From the NCBI RefSeq assembly GCF_024436035.1, contig NZ_JANFNG010000025.1, positions 26,045 through 90,044 of the forward strand: DNA of 64,000 bases, written 5' to 3'. Source of the DNA: Streptomyces humicola. GTDB taxonomy: Bacteria; Actinomycetota; Actinomycetes; Streptomycetales; Streptomycetaceae. The notes under the pieces are model-generated. The model ran no database searches. It was not told the origin of the DNA and was given only the letters and a program-made list of their open reading frames with translations. A program made the position numbers and the translations under genes. Within the stretch, counting starts at the first letter, position 1, and the number at the start of each line of letters is the position of its first letter. Below, piece by piece: positions 44,088 through 51,665 of the stretch.

Positions 44088-44419
44088 CGGGGGGTACGAG
44101 CGACGGCCGTCGTCGCCGCACGGGTACCGAGCCGGTTGCGGCCCGCAGCGCGCTCGGGTTGCGCATGGTGCTGTCCGCCGTCTACGTGCCGATCTTTGTG
44201 GCCGGCGCCATCGCCTTCGCGATCTGGGCGACGCGCTCCGCGCCCGGCGGCAGCCCGGGCGTGACGGTGCTCGACGTCCTCGCTGGGGTGTCCGCGGCGC
44301 TGGCCGCGGTGGCGGCCGCGGATCTGCTGGTCGTGAGCCGGCGGCGCCGGCGGGCTGGGACGTGCCCTACGAGTGGTTCCGGCGGCGGCCGGCGAGACGG
44401 TGAACGGCGCTCGCCGTGA
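44084..44419 (+). CDS. Two-helix membrane protein, DUF6343-like
   Basis: ATG 44084 overlaps the SDR stop (ATGA). The 111-residue protein has RTGTEPVAARSALGLRMVL before two hydrophobic helices (AVYVPIFVAGAIAFAIWA and VLAGVSAALAAVAAADLLVV) and an Arg-rich end, resembling small DUF6343 membrane proteins. Its last 53 bases overlap the 3' end of the convergent FAD/Fe-S oxidoreductase gene, so the true stop may be earlier in evolution. The function is unknown. Confidence 0.7.
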   Translation: MTGGTSDGRRRRTGTEPVAARSALGLRMVLSAVYVPIFVAGAIAFAIWATRSAPGGSPGVTVLDVLAGVSAALAAVAAADLLVVSRRRRRAGTCPTSGSGGGRRDGERRSP

Positions 44420-47400
44420 CGGTGCCCGTCGCGGCGACCGCTGCGGCAGCTGCTGCGGCCGCCAGGCGTGCGTCTGCGGGCCGGGACTGCTGACGCAGTG
44501 CACCCAGCTTTTCGGGATGGTCGGCGGGTGCCGGGCCGTCGAGTCCCATGGCGAGGGCCTCCGCCAGGTGCATGGCTCGCCGACCGGTGGCTGCTTGCTC
44601 GATCTGGGTGCGGCAGCTGAAGCCGTCGGCGATCACCAGGGCGGACGGAGCCGTTGCGCGGACCGCGGGGAGCAGCCCCAGCTCCCCGATCCTCATCGAC
44701 AGTTCGTGGTGGCCGCGCTCGAACCCGAAGTTCCCCGCGAGCCCGCAGCACCCCGCGTCCAGCACATCGGCGATGATGCCGGCCCGGCGCATGAGCTCGG
44801 TGTCCGCGTCGAACCCCAGGACCGCGTGCTGGTGGCAGTGGGGTTGGACGGTGGCCGTGCGGGCGAGGCCCGGGGGCTGCCAGTCGTCGGGCGCACGGTT
44901 CAACAGCGCTTCGGCCAGCGTCATGGTCTGCTGGGCGAGACGCCGTACGTCCTCGTCCTCAGGCATCATCTCGGGCGCGTCCGACCGGAAGACGGCGGTG
45001 CAGGAGGGCTCCAGACCGACGATTGCGGTTCCGGCCTCGAGCCAGGGCCGCAGAACACGAAGCGTCCGGCGCAGCACGCGTCGCGCGACGCCGAGCTGCC
45101 CGGTGGAGATCCAGGTCAGGCCGCAGCACACCGGCTCGGCCGGTACGGCGATGCGGAAGCCGGCGTCCTCCAGGACGCGCACGGCGGCCTGAGCGATGTG
45201 GGGGTGGAAGTAGTTGCTGAACGTGTCGGGCCACAGGACGACGGTGCGCGGATCCGACGGCCACGGCTGTGGCATGCCGCGCTCGCGCCACCACTGGAGG
45301 AAGGGCTGCTCGGCGAAGAGCGGCGCCTGGCGTTCGGCGTCCACGCCCGCCAGCCGTTTGCCGAGGGCGGCCAGCAAGGGGGCGTGCAGGACCGCGTTGG
45401 CGGCCCGCGGTCCCGCCCTCGACAGCAGCGCCCACAGCGGCAGCCAGCCGAGCGCGTAGTGGGGTGCGGGCCGCAGCCGCCCGGCGTAGTGGTGGGCGAG
45501 GAACTCGGCCTTGTAGGTGGCCATGTCGACGCCGACCGGACAGTCGGACTTGCAGCCCTTGCAGGCCAGGCAGAGATCGAGCGCGTCTCGGACTTCGACC
45601 GAGCGCCACCCGTCACTGACCGGCGAGTCGGCGTGGCCGCCGAGCATCTCGAAGAGCAGGCGCGCCCGGCCGCGGGTGGAGTGCTCCTCTTCGAGCGTTC
45701 CCCGGTACGAGGGGCACATCACGCCCCCGGAGTGGCTGCGGCACTGGCCGATCCCGACGCATCGCAGCACAGCCCGGTCGAAGCTGCCCTCGTCGTGCGG
45801 GTAGCGGAAGTACGTCGTCGTAGGGCCGTCCGGACGCCACCGTGCGCCGAGCCGCAGGTCGGCATCGACCGGATTCGGCCGGACGACCTTGCCGGGATTC
45901 ATCCGGTGGTCCGGGTCGAAGAGCGCCTTCAGCTCACCGAACGCGCGCACCAGCGGCTCGCCGAACATGCGCACGAGCAGTTCGCCGCGGGCCTGCCCGT
46001 CGCCGTGCTCACCTGACAGCGATCCGCCGTAGGAGGCCACCAGGTCGGCTGCGCGCTCCACGAAGCGGCGGAATTCCGCGACGCCATTGGCGGAGCGCAG
46101 GTCGAAGGGGATGCGGGTGTGGACGCAGCCCTGGCCGAAGTGCCCGTACAGCGAGGAAAGCTGGTAGCCGAACTCGGTGAAGAGCGATTCCAGATCGCGT
46201 AGATAGCCGCCGAGCCGGTCCGGAGCGACCGCGGAGTCCTCCCACCCCTCCCAGGTCTCCCGGTCGTCCGGCGGGCGCGCGGTGACGCCGAGTCCGGCCT
46301 CGCGTGCCTTGAGCATCTCCTCCTCGCGGGCCGGGTCGTCGGAGAGGACGACACAGGCGTTGTGTTCGCTGCGGTCGATTGCGCGGAGCAGGCGTCGGGC
46401 TGCGTCGTCGGCCTCCTGCTCGGAGTCGCCGGTGAACTGCAGCAGCAGCCAGCTGTCGCCGTCCGGGAAGCGGTCGAGTGAGTCGAGGTAGGCGTGCTGC
46501 TCGCGCATCAGCTGCGCCATGCGCCCGTCGATCGCCTCGAGCATTGTGGGTTCGCAGTGCTCCAGCAGGCGGGGAACATCGTCGGCCGCGGTGAAGATGT
46601 CGGGATAGCCGAGCACGAGGGTCGCCTCGGCTGCCGGCACGGGGACCAGCTCGAGCTCGGCGTGCAGCACGGCGACGAGCGTGCCCTCGCTGCCGGTGAG
46701 TGCTCTGGCGACGTTGAAGCCGTTCTCCGGCAGCAGGGAGTCCAGGTTGTACCCGGACACCCGCCGTGGGATGTGCGGAAACCCCGTGCGGATGTCGGCC
46801 ATGTATTGGTCGGCGATCTCCCGCATGCCGCGGTAGAGCTCGCCCCGTCGGCCGCCCGTGGCGAGGATCTTCTCGTACTCCTCCCGTGAGGTCGGCCCGG
46901 TCCAGCAGCGCAGCCCGTCGTAGGTGAGGACCTCGAGCCGCCGCACATTGTCAGCCGTCTTGCCGTATGCCTGCGCGGTTGCGCCGCACGAGTTGTTGCC
47001 GATCATCCCGCCGAGGGTGCACTGGCCGTGCGTGGAAGGCTTCGGCCCGAATTTCAGACCGTACGAGGACAGCTGCCGGTTCAGCTCGTCGAGCACGATC
47101 CCCGGCTCGGCGACGCACGTGCGGTTGCCCGGATCCACCGACAGCAGGCGGTTGCAGTACTTGGTCCAGTCGATGACCACGGCGTGGTTGGTGCACTGGC
47201 CGCCGAGCGAGGTTCCCCCGCCCCGGGAGAGCACGGGCAGGCCGTACTCGGCGCACACCGCGATCGCCTCCGCCCCCGCCCCCACGCTGCGGGGCACCAC
47301 GACCCCGATGGGTACCTGGCGGTAGTTGGAGCCATCCGTGGAGTAGGCGCCACGGCTGCCGGCGTCGAACCGCACCTCGCCGTCGACACGCCGACGCATC

Positions 47401-47480
47401 GCCGCCTCGGCAGCCTGCAGCCGCTCAGGCGAGAACTCAGGGACTACGCCCCCCGGGTCTTTGGAGTGTGCGGCGGCCAT
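44367..47480 (-). CDS. FAD-linked oxidase / Fe-S dehydrogenase fusion (GlcD-GlpC type)
   Basis: A 1037-residue protein from ATG 47480 with GGAGGG upstream. The first half is an FAD_binding_4 oxidase (VLSRGGGTSLGGQCTNHAVV, GMIGNNSCGA) with the C-terminal cap (YGHFGQGCVHTRIPF, SGEHGDGQARGEL). A 4Fe-4S module follows (CLACKGCKSDCP), and the C-terminal third has two CCG domains (CCGLTWISTGQ and CCGLAGNFGFE). Such fusions oxidise D-2-hydroxyacids such as D-lactate or glycolate and pass electrons to the respiratory chain. It carries a GTTT-N14-GGGTTA promoter. Confidence 0.93.
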   Translation of the reverse strand: MAAAHSKDPGGVVPEFSPERLQAAEAAMRRRVDGEVRFDAGSRGAYSTDGSNYRQVPIGVVVPRSVGAGAEAIAVCAEYGLPVLSRGGGTSLGGQCTNHAVVIDWTKYCNRLLSVDPGNRTCVAEPGIVLDELNRQLSSYGLKFGPKPSTHGQCTLGGMIGNNSCGATAQAYGKTADNVRRLEVLTYDGLRCWTGPTSREEYEKILATGGRRGELYRGMREIADQYMADIRTGFPHIPRRVSGYNLDSLLPENGFNVARALTGSEGTLVAVLHAELELVPVPAAEATLVLGYPDIFTAADDVPRLLEHCEPTMLEAIDGRMAQLMREQHAYLDSLDRFPDGDSWLLLQFTGDSEQEADDAARRLLRAIDRSEHNACVVLSDDPAREEEMLKAREAGLGVTARPPDDRETWEGWEDSAVAPDRLGGYLRDLESLFTEFGYQLSSLYGHFGQGCVHTRIPFDLRSANGVAEFRRFVERAADLVASYGGSLSGEHGDGQARGELLVRMFGEPLVRAFGELKALFDPDHRMNPGKVVRPNPVDADLRLGARWRPDGPTTTYFRYPHDEGSFDRAVLRCVGIGQCRSHSGGVMCPSYRGTLEEEHSTRGRARLLFEMLGGHADSPVSDGWRSVEVRDALDLCLACKGCKSDCPVGVDMATYKAEFLAHHYAGRLRPAPHYALGWLPLWALLSRAGPRAANAVLHAPLLAALGKRLAGVDAERQAPLFAEQPFLQWWRERGMPQPWPSDPRTVVLWPDTFSNYFHPHIAQAAVRVLEDAGFRIAVPAEPVCCGLTWISTGQLGVARRVLRRTLRVLRPWLEAGTAIVGLEPSCTAVFRSDAPEMMPEDEDVRRLAQQTMTLAEALLNRAPDDWQPPGLARTATVQPHCHQHAVLGFDADTELMRRAGIIADVLDAGCCGLAGNFGFERGHHELSMRIGELGLLPAVRATAPSALVIADGFSCRTQIEQAATGRRAMHLAEALAMGLDGPAPADHPEKLGALRQQSRPADARLAAAAAAAAVAATGTVTASAVHRLAGRRRNHS

Positions 47481-47487
47481 CGACCCC

Positions 47488-47554
47488 TCCCTTGCGTGCC
47501 TTTGCGTGCAGACTCGTCACTCTCGGGTAACCCGCGTCGCCGCTGCCAAACCGG
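47488..47554. repeat. Direct repeat copy R1 containing a stress promoter
   Basis: About 66 bases similar to R2 at 48169-48234: both start TCCCTTGCGTGCC, and share CTCGGG, ACCCGC, TCGCCGCT and AACCGG in order. The shared core is the promoter -10/-35 region on the minus strand. Confidence 0.7.
47528..47551 (-). promoter_or_regulatory. SigB-type promoter for FAD/Fe-S oxidoreductase
   Basis: Minus-strand GTTT, 14 bases, GGGTTA, 48 bases before the ATG and upstream of a clear ribosome-binding site. Confidence 0.6.
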
Positions 47555-47758
47555 ATTGTCTCGGCGAACTCGCTTTCGCCCCGCCTACGGCTACCGCATC
47601 GAGGCCGGAGGCATGCTCGTCGTGTGGGCACTGGGATTTCCGCGGCTCGCCGGACGCAACGGTGCGAGCCAGGCAATTTGCGAGCCAGACACTCGTCGAG
47701 TGCATCGCGCATGAGGGCGACCCGGTCGCCACACCACCGTGGCACGGTCCGGAATCCA

Positions 47759-48133
47759 TCAACGATCACTGCCATGTTCCACCTCCCAGAGCCACTGAAC
47801 GAACCGGTCGAGCGGGCCGGCGGAGGCGAACGAGTCGCTCGGTATGGACGGTTGGATGCGGACGGGTCCGGCCCGCAGCGGGGCGTCGGTCAGGTCCGGC
47901 ACGGTGATCGGCCCTTGCCGGTTGGAGATGGACTCGGCATGTGTGAGGCGGACGGGTATCCGGCGCCCGGTCGGTGGCGGAGCGCCGCGGCGGTTCGGTG
48001 CGGCGTCGTAGGCGGCGCGCCGGTCGGGATCGTGGGGGGTGTCGTACGCGGCCACCACCTCGGCCAGGTCGTCACGTGCCGTCGGTTGACCGGGGCCGGC
48101 ATCGAGGTGGAGGCGGCGGACCAGTCCGGCTGC
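47759..48133 (-). pseudogene. Decayed J-domain (DnaJ-like) protein
   Basis: The minus-strand frame reads LVRRLHLDAGPGQPTARDD, then LAEVVAAYDTPHDPDRRAAYD and a Pro-rich linker with IPVRL and GPVRIQPS. This matches J-domain helices II-III and the tail of small actinobacterial DnaJ proteins, but the essential HPD is HLD, and a stop codon at 48134-48136 cuts the frame before helix I. The first usable start inside (GTG 48058) would lack the HPD region. It is therefore a remnant. It lies between the R1/R2 repeats, and R2 looks like its degraded promoter. Confidence 0.65.
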
Positions 48134-48168
48134 TCACCCGCCTGGCCCGGCACCGGGCGACCGGCGGG

Positions 48169-48234
48169 TCCCTTGCGTGCCCTTGCGCGCCTTGCGTGAG
48201 ACTCGGGGGACCCGCCTCGCCGCTACCGAACCGG
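48169..48234. repeat. Direct repeat copy R2, degenerate promoter-like
   Basis: The counterpart of R1. On the minus strand it reads GTTC, 14 bases, GGGTCC (48208-48231), a weakened version of the R1 promoter, placed upstream of the J-domain remnant and right after the phosphoesterase stop. Confidence 0.65.
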
Positions 48235-48240
48235 GGGTGG

Positions 48241-48888
48241 TCAGGACCTCTGGGTGCGCTTGCCGTCCTCGGGCAGTTCGTCGAGGGTGCGGCCGCTGCG
48301 TACCGAGGCGGGCTCGGTGCTCACAGGATTGCGGCGGGCGTCCGCCCCTTCGTCGGAGAGCTTGATCATGATCCAGCGCTCGCGTTCGCCGTCGCGGCCG
48401 GTCCGGGTCAGCGCGTAGCCACCGCGCAGCTTCTCGCCCTCCAGCCACACCTTGATGTGGCCTTCGTCCACGCCCTTGGTGACGGGCACTTTCCTGCCGT
48501 CGTGCTCGGCAAGGTTCCGGTAGGTGCCGGTGTCCCAGACGATGACCTTGCCTGCGCCGTACTCGCCGGGTGGTATGACGCCCTCGAAGCCCAGGTAGTC
48601 GACCGGGTGGTCCTCGGTGCGCATCGCCAGGCGCTTGTCCTTGGGGTTGGTGGACGGGCCCTTGGGGACGGCCCAGGACTTCAGGACGCCGCCCGCCTCC
48701 AGCCGGAAGTCGTAGTGCAGCGCGGTCGCGGAATGCTTCTGGACCACGAAGCGCCGCCTGCCGCCCTTGGGCGAAGTGCCGCCCATCGGCTCGGGCGTGC
48801 ATCCTGCCGTGCGTTTGCCGCGGTACTTCTCCAGCGGGCGACCGGATGCGGATTTCCTGGTCTTACCGCTGCCGCTGCTACCAGCCAT
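48241..48888 (-). CDS. Stand-alone LigD-type 3'-phosphoesterase domain protein
   Basis: ATG 48888 gives 215 residues: a basic, Gly/Ser-rich N-terminus then FVVQKHSATALHYDFRLEAG, WAVPKGPS, RTEDHPVDYLGFEGVIPPGEYGAG and GGYALTRTG, the PE domain of LigD that trims 3' ribonucleotides and phosphates during end joining. The gene is separate from the ligase and polymerase genes (36.4-38.3 kb). No Shine-Dalgarno precedes the ATG; a GTTT-N15-GGGCAG element ends nine bases upstream, implying a leaderless stress-controlled mRNA. A fragment of a second copy is at 54.2 kb. Confidence 0.92.
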   Translation of the reverse strand: MAGSSGSGKTRKSASGRPLEKYRGKRTAGCTPEPMGGTSPKGGRRRFVVQKHSATALHYDFRLEAGGVLKSWAVPKGPSTNPKDKRLAMRTEDHPVDYLGFEGVIPPGEYGAGKVIVWDTGTYRNLAEHDGRKVPVTKGVDEGHIKVWLEGEKLRGGYALTRTGRDGERERWIMIKLSDEGADARRNPVSTEPASVRSGRTLDELPEDGKRTQRS

Positions 48889-48897
48889 GGTGCGTGC

Positions 48898-48922
48898 CTG
48901 CCCGAGACCGCAGGGGACAAAC
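48898..48922 (-). promoter_or_regulatory. GGGCA-type stress promoter for phosphoesterase gene (leaderless)
   Basis: Minus-strand GTTT, 15 bases, GGGCAG, then nine bases to the ATG. The stretch GTTTGTCCCC is shared with the copy at 53.7 kb (GTTCGTCCCC). Confidence 0.55.
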
Positions 48923-49010
48923 CGTCGCATCGATCGGACCAGGGCGGGCAGGTGACCGTGTGCAAGGCAGAACCGCGAACTGTTGAAACCGTTGAATCGG
49001 TGACTGCGCG

Positions 49011-49676
49011 ATGACGACGAAGACCATGCAGAAGACGAGGCAGACGGAGAAGGCGGTTGTCCGGGCGCTGCTCGACCGTCAGGAGGGCACGTACGCGGCG
49101 CAGGCGGGCATCAGGCTGCGCAATAGCCCTGGCCCCCTGTACCAGACGCTCGTGCTCGCGATACTGCTCAGCGCCCGTATCAGGGCCGATATCGCGGTGG
49201 CGGCTGCGCGAGCGCTGTTCGACGCCGGAATGCGTGACGCGCGCTCGATGGCGAACGCGTCCTGGCAGGAACGCGTGGACGCACTCGGCAGGGGCGGTTA
49301 CCGCCGCTACGACGAGCGGACCGCCACCCTGCTGGGCAAGGGGGCCGAGCTGCTGCTCGAACGCTACAACGGCGATCTGCGGCGGCTGCGTGAGGAACCC
49401 GACCCCAAGAAGGCCCTTCTGGACGTGCCCGGGATCGGCCCCACGGGTGCCGACATCTTCCTGCGGGATGTGCAGGGCGTATGGCCCGAGTTCGCACCGT
49501 ACATCGACCGCAAGGCGCTGGACGGCGCCAAGCGGCTCGGGCTGCCGACCTCGTCCGAGCGGCTGGCCGGCCTCGTGGACCAGCGCGAGATGCCCCGCCT
49601 CGCGGACGGCCTGGTGCACGCGGCCCTCGACAAGCCGCTGGCCGAGGACGTGCTCGCCGCCGCGAGGTCGGCGTGA
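49011..49676 (+). CDS. Endonuclease III-like HhH-GPD protein
   Basis: A 221-residue helical protein with a helix-hairpin-helix motif LLDVPGIGPTGADIFLRDVQ and conserved SPGPLYQTLVLAILLSARI near residue 40, resembling the Nth/HhH-GPD fold. It lacks the four-cysteine Fe-S loop at the C-terminus, and an Asp in the expected position of the catalytic Asp is seen in YIDRKALDG. It may be a base-excision glycosylase or a structural DNA-binding relative. It is adjacent to the LigD phosphoesterase and near UdgX, so a repair role is plausible. Confidence 0.82.
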   Translation: MTTKTMQKTRQTEKAVVRALLDRQEGTYAAQAGIRLRNSPGPLYQTLVLAILLSARIRADIAVAAARALFDAGMRDARSMANASWQERVDALGRGGYRRYDERTATLLGKGAELLLERYNGDLRRLREEPDPKKALLDVPGIGPTGADIFLRDVQGVWPEFAPYIDRKALDGAKRLGLPTSSERLAGLVDQREMPRLADGLVHAALDKPLAEDVLAAARSA

Positions 49677-49704
49677 CGGCCGTCAGCAGGTCACCGTCGG
49701 CCCG

Positions 49705-49860
49705 TCACCAGTAGTGCCGCCGCCCGAAGACCGCGTGTCCGAGGGAACCGAGGAGCCACAGGATGGCCCCAATGGCAACCAGGATGATTCCGATCGTCCA
49801 GAGGATGGCGATCTTGAGCACGAATCCTACGACGAGCAAAACAATTCCGAGGACGAGCAT
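49705..49860 (-). CDS. DUF6131-like small hydrophobic protein
   Basis: A 51-residue protein, too short for usual gene callers, read from ATG 49860 with GGAGG upstream. It is almost entirely two short hydrophobic helices (VLGIVLLVVGFVLKIAILW and GIILVAIGAILWLLGSLG) ending in HAVFGRRHYW, matching the DUF6131 family of small actinobacterial membrane peptides. A GTTC-N14-GGGTAG promoter lies 51 bases upstream. The function is unknown; co-control with stress genes suggests an envelope-stress role. Confidence 0.88.
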   Translation of the reverse strand: MLVLGIVLLVVGFVLKIAILWTIGIILVAIGAILWLLGSLGHAVFGRRHYW

Positions 49861-49911
49861 CGTGTCCTCCGATTAGTGGTTCCTGAGCGCCCCGAGTCCA
49901 GTAGGGGTCTG

Positions 49912-49935
49912 CTACCCCGTCGCTGCGTTCGGAAC
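49912..49935 (-). promoter_or_regulatory. SigB-type promoter for DUF6131 gene
   Basis: Minus-strand GTTC, 14 bases, GGGTAG, 51 bases before the start codon. Confidence 0.55.
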
Positions 49936-50008
49936 CGCAACTCAAGGGCTGGTTGCCCCGCTGCTACGCAGTGACGTACAACGAGACGAAGGAAAGGAAG
50001 GTGTCGCC

Positions 50009-50176
50009 ATGGGTGACAAGACGCCGAAGGAACCGGAATCAGCCGGTCCTGTCCCGCGTGATCCGCCGCCGACCGAGGAACTGCCTGGCGACGTGGAAAT
50101 CCCCTGCCTCGACCGGAAAGAGGCGGCGGAAGATTACCGCGAGACGGACGAGACACCGCAGGAACCACCGGACTGA
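50009..50176 (+). CDS. Small acidic protein, unknown function
   Basis: ATG 50009 follows GGAAAGGAAGG. The 55-residue product is Pro/Glu/Asp-rich, with EELPGDVEIPCLDRKEAAED in the middle and no hydrophobic core, so it is probably disordered. Similar short acidic proteins occur near stress genes in actinomycetes, but no named family is recognised. The next small gene starts 17 bases later and may be co-transcribed. Confidence 0.6.
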   Translation: MGDKTPKEPESAGPVPRDPPPTEELPGDVEIPCLDRKEAAEDYRETDETPQEPPD

Positions 50177-50193
50177 CCGGATGCGAGGACGCC

Positions 50194-50388
50194 ATGACTA
50201 CACGCAGCGAAAGCGGCAGCGAGGGTGCGAAGCTCCGCCGTGCCAGGCGGACACTCAGCCGGAATGCCGGGCGTGTGAAAGAAGAGGTGCGTCAGGCCGC
50301 AGAAGGACCGCGCGAGGGACTCATCCGCCGCATGATGCGCAAGGCGACGGGCAGTGGGCAGGGGCGCCGCGCAACGCGATGGTCATGA
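50194..50388 (+). CDS. Small basic protein, unknown function
   Basis: A 64-residue highly basic frame (LRRARRTLSRNAGRVKEEVRQ, GLIRRMMRKATG) starting 17 bases after the preceding small gene with GAGG upstream. It could be a small DNA- or membrane-binding peptide. No family is recognised, so coding status is moderate. Confidence 0.5.
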   Translation: MTTRSESGSEGAKLRRARRTLSRNAGRVKEEVRQAAEGPREGLIRRMMRKATGSGQGRRATRWS

Positions 50389-50426
50389 GCCGCCGTATCC
50401 GAGGTGTGCGCGCGGGTGTCCGCTGG

Positions 50427-50969
50427 TCAGCGGGTGGCCTTCGTGAACTCCGAGACGAGAGCGTTGTCGAACGCCTTGAGGTCGGCAGGCTTGCGGCTGG
50501 TGACCAGGACGTTCGGTCCTGAGGTGCAGACCTTGACCTCCTCGTCGACCCAGGTCCCACCGGCATTGCGGATGTCGGTTCGCAGACTGGGCCATGAGGT
50601 GAGCGTGCGGCCGCGTACCGCATCAGCTTCGACCAGGGTCCACGGCGCGTGGCAGATGGCCGCAACCGGCTTGCCCGCGTCGAAAAAACCCTTGACGAAC
50701 GCAACGGCTTTTCCGTCCATGCGCAGGAAATCCGGATTGGCCACGCCGCCGGGCAGCACCAGTGCGTCGAAGTCGGCCACCGAGGCGTCCGAGACGGTCT
50801 GGTCCACCGGGAATGTCCTGGCCTTGTCGAGATGCTCGAAGGCCTGCACGCTGCCGGGCTCGGTGGAGACGAGGACGGGCGTACCGCCGGCCTTGCGCAC
50901 GGCATCCCATGGATCCGTCAGTTCCACCTGCTCCACGCCTTCCGGCGCGACGAGAAAAGCAACCTGCAT
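50427..50969 (-). CDS. DJ-1/PfpI-family protein (class I glutamine amidotransferase-like)
   Basis: The 180-residue protein has VAFLVAPEGVEQVELTDPWDAV at the N-terminus, the acidic ALVLPGG, and the nucleophile elbow VAAICHAPWTL with Cys before His, then GRTLTSWPSLRTDI. This is the YhbO/PfpI branch, reported as stress-protective deglycase or protease-like proteins. It has GGAGG upstream and a textbook SigB-type promoter (GTTT-N14-GGGTAC). It acts in the cytoplasm on damaged proteins or nucleotides. Confidence 0.92.
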   Translation of the reverse strand: MQVAFLVAPEGVEQVELTDPWDAVRKAGGTPVLVSTEPGSVQAFEHLDKARTFPVDQTVSDASVADFDALVLPGGVANPDFLRMDGKAVAFVKGFFDAGKPVAAICHAPWTLVEADAVRGRTLTSWPSLRTDIRNAGGTWVDEEVKVCTSGPNVLVTSRKPADLKAFDNALVSEFTKATR

Positions 50970-51015
50970 GACGCCGCCTCCTTTCGAGCCAGGCGAGCAA
51001 TCCTCGTCAACCCGG

Positions 51016-51039
51016 GTACCCGGGTATCCGACCGGAAAC
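51016..51039 (-). promoter_or_regulatory. SigB-type promoter for DJ-1/PfpI gene
   Basis: Minus-strand GTTT, exactly 14 bases, GGGTAC, 46 bases upstream of the start. It matches the published Streptomyces SigB pattern best of all sites here. Confidence 0.65.
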
Positions 51040-51085
51040 CAGCAAAGGCAGCACGAGCGGCAACTGAATCCGGGCGCATACGGAC

Positions 51086-51110
51086 GTTCGTACCGGCGAG
51101 TGCGGGGCAG
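51086..51110 (+). promoter_or_regulatory. GGGCA-type promoter element (copy A)
   Basis: GTTC, 15 bases, GGGCAG, followed by seven bases and a GTG that opens only an eight-codon frame. The element and 20 flanking bases are closely similar to copy B at 53.7 kb. It lies 129 bases before the gene at 51239. Confidence 0.45.
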
Positions 51111-51195
51111 GCGTCCGGTGAGATCGGGGCCGCCGTGCGCGTAACTGTGCGCGATGACTGAAGGGCTGTCACGATCACACCGGACTTCGTGAAGA

Positions 51196-51225
51196 GCGCA
51201 TACATCCGAAGCGCATACATCCGAA
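51196..51225. repeat. Perfect 15-bp direct repeat before small basic/acidic gene
   Basis: GCGCATACATCCGAA occurs twice back to back, ending 13 bases before the ATG at 51239, immediately upstream of the ribosome-binding site. Confidence 0.9.
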
Positions 51226-51238
51226 AGAGGTGAGTGTC

Positions 51239-51562
51239 ATGCCGGCAGGCTCCAGCTCCAAGCGGGAGCGCCAGTACGAGCACATCAAGAAGAGCGCGAT
51301 GGAGCGCGGGGAGAGTGAGAGCCGCGCCAAGGAGATCGCTGCCCGCACGGTGAACAAGGAGCGCGCCCGCTCGGGCGAGTCCGAACGTGCCAGCCGCCAG
51401 TCGCTCGAGGACATGTCGTCGTCGCGCCGTGGCGGACAGCGCTCCGGCCATGGCCCGGGTGGTCCCACCAAGGACCAGCTGTACGCCGAGGCACAGCGGC
51501 GCAACGTCAAAGGCCGCTCGTCGATGACCAAGTCCGAGCTGGAAAAGGCGCTCGGCGACTAG
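51239..51562 (+). CDS. KRERQYEH-type 'plasmid stabilization' protein with Rho-N-like tail
   Basis: ATG 51239 has AAAGAGG upstream; a GTG three codons earlier overlaps that site. The 107-residue protein begins SSSKRERQYEHIKKSAMERG, then AKEIAARTVNKERARSGES, a Gly/Arg-rich linker, and a C-terminal TKDQLYAEAQRRNVKGRSSM with SELEKALG, a Rho-termination-factor N-like or SAP-like helical motif. It is widely annotated as plasmid stabilization protein in actinomycetes, but no function is established. A frameshifted remnant of the same N-terminus is at 54.08 kb. Confidence 0.85.
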   Translation: MPAGSSSKRERQYEHIKKSAMERGESESRAKEIAARTVNKERARSGESERASRQSLEDMSSSRRGGQRSGHGPGGPTKDQLYAEAQRRNVKGRSSMTKSELEKALGD

Positions 51563-51665
51563 AGCCCGCCCTGGACATGGCCGTCTGCCGAGCGGCAGAG
51601 CTACCGGCCCGAAGTGACCTCGCCGGATCCTCGGCCTACTCTCGTGCAGCGATGCGGGGGCTACC

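Noticed and set aside
47437..47775. A 112-codon minus-strand frame just after the J-domain relic
   Set aside because: It overlaps the start and promoter of the FAD/Fe-S gene, has no recognisable domain, and its second half is the promoter repeat read as protein.
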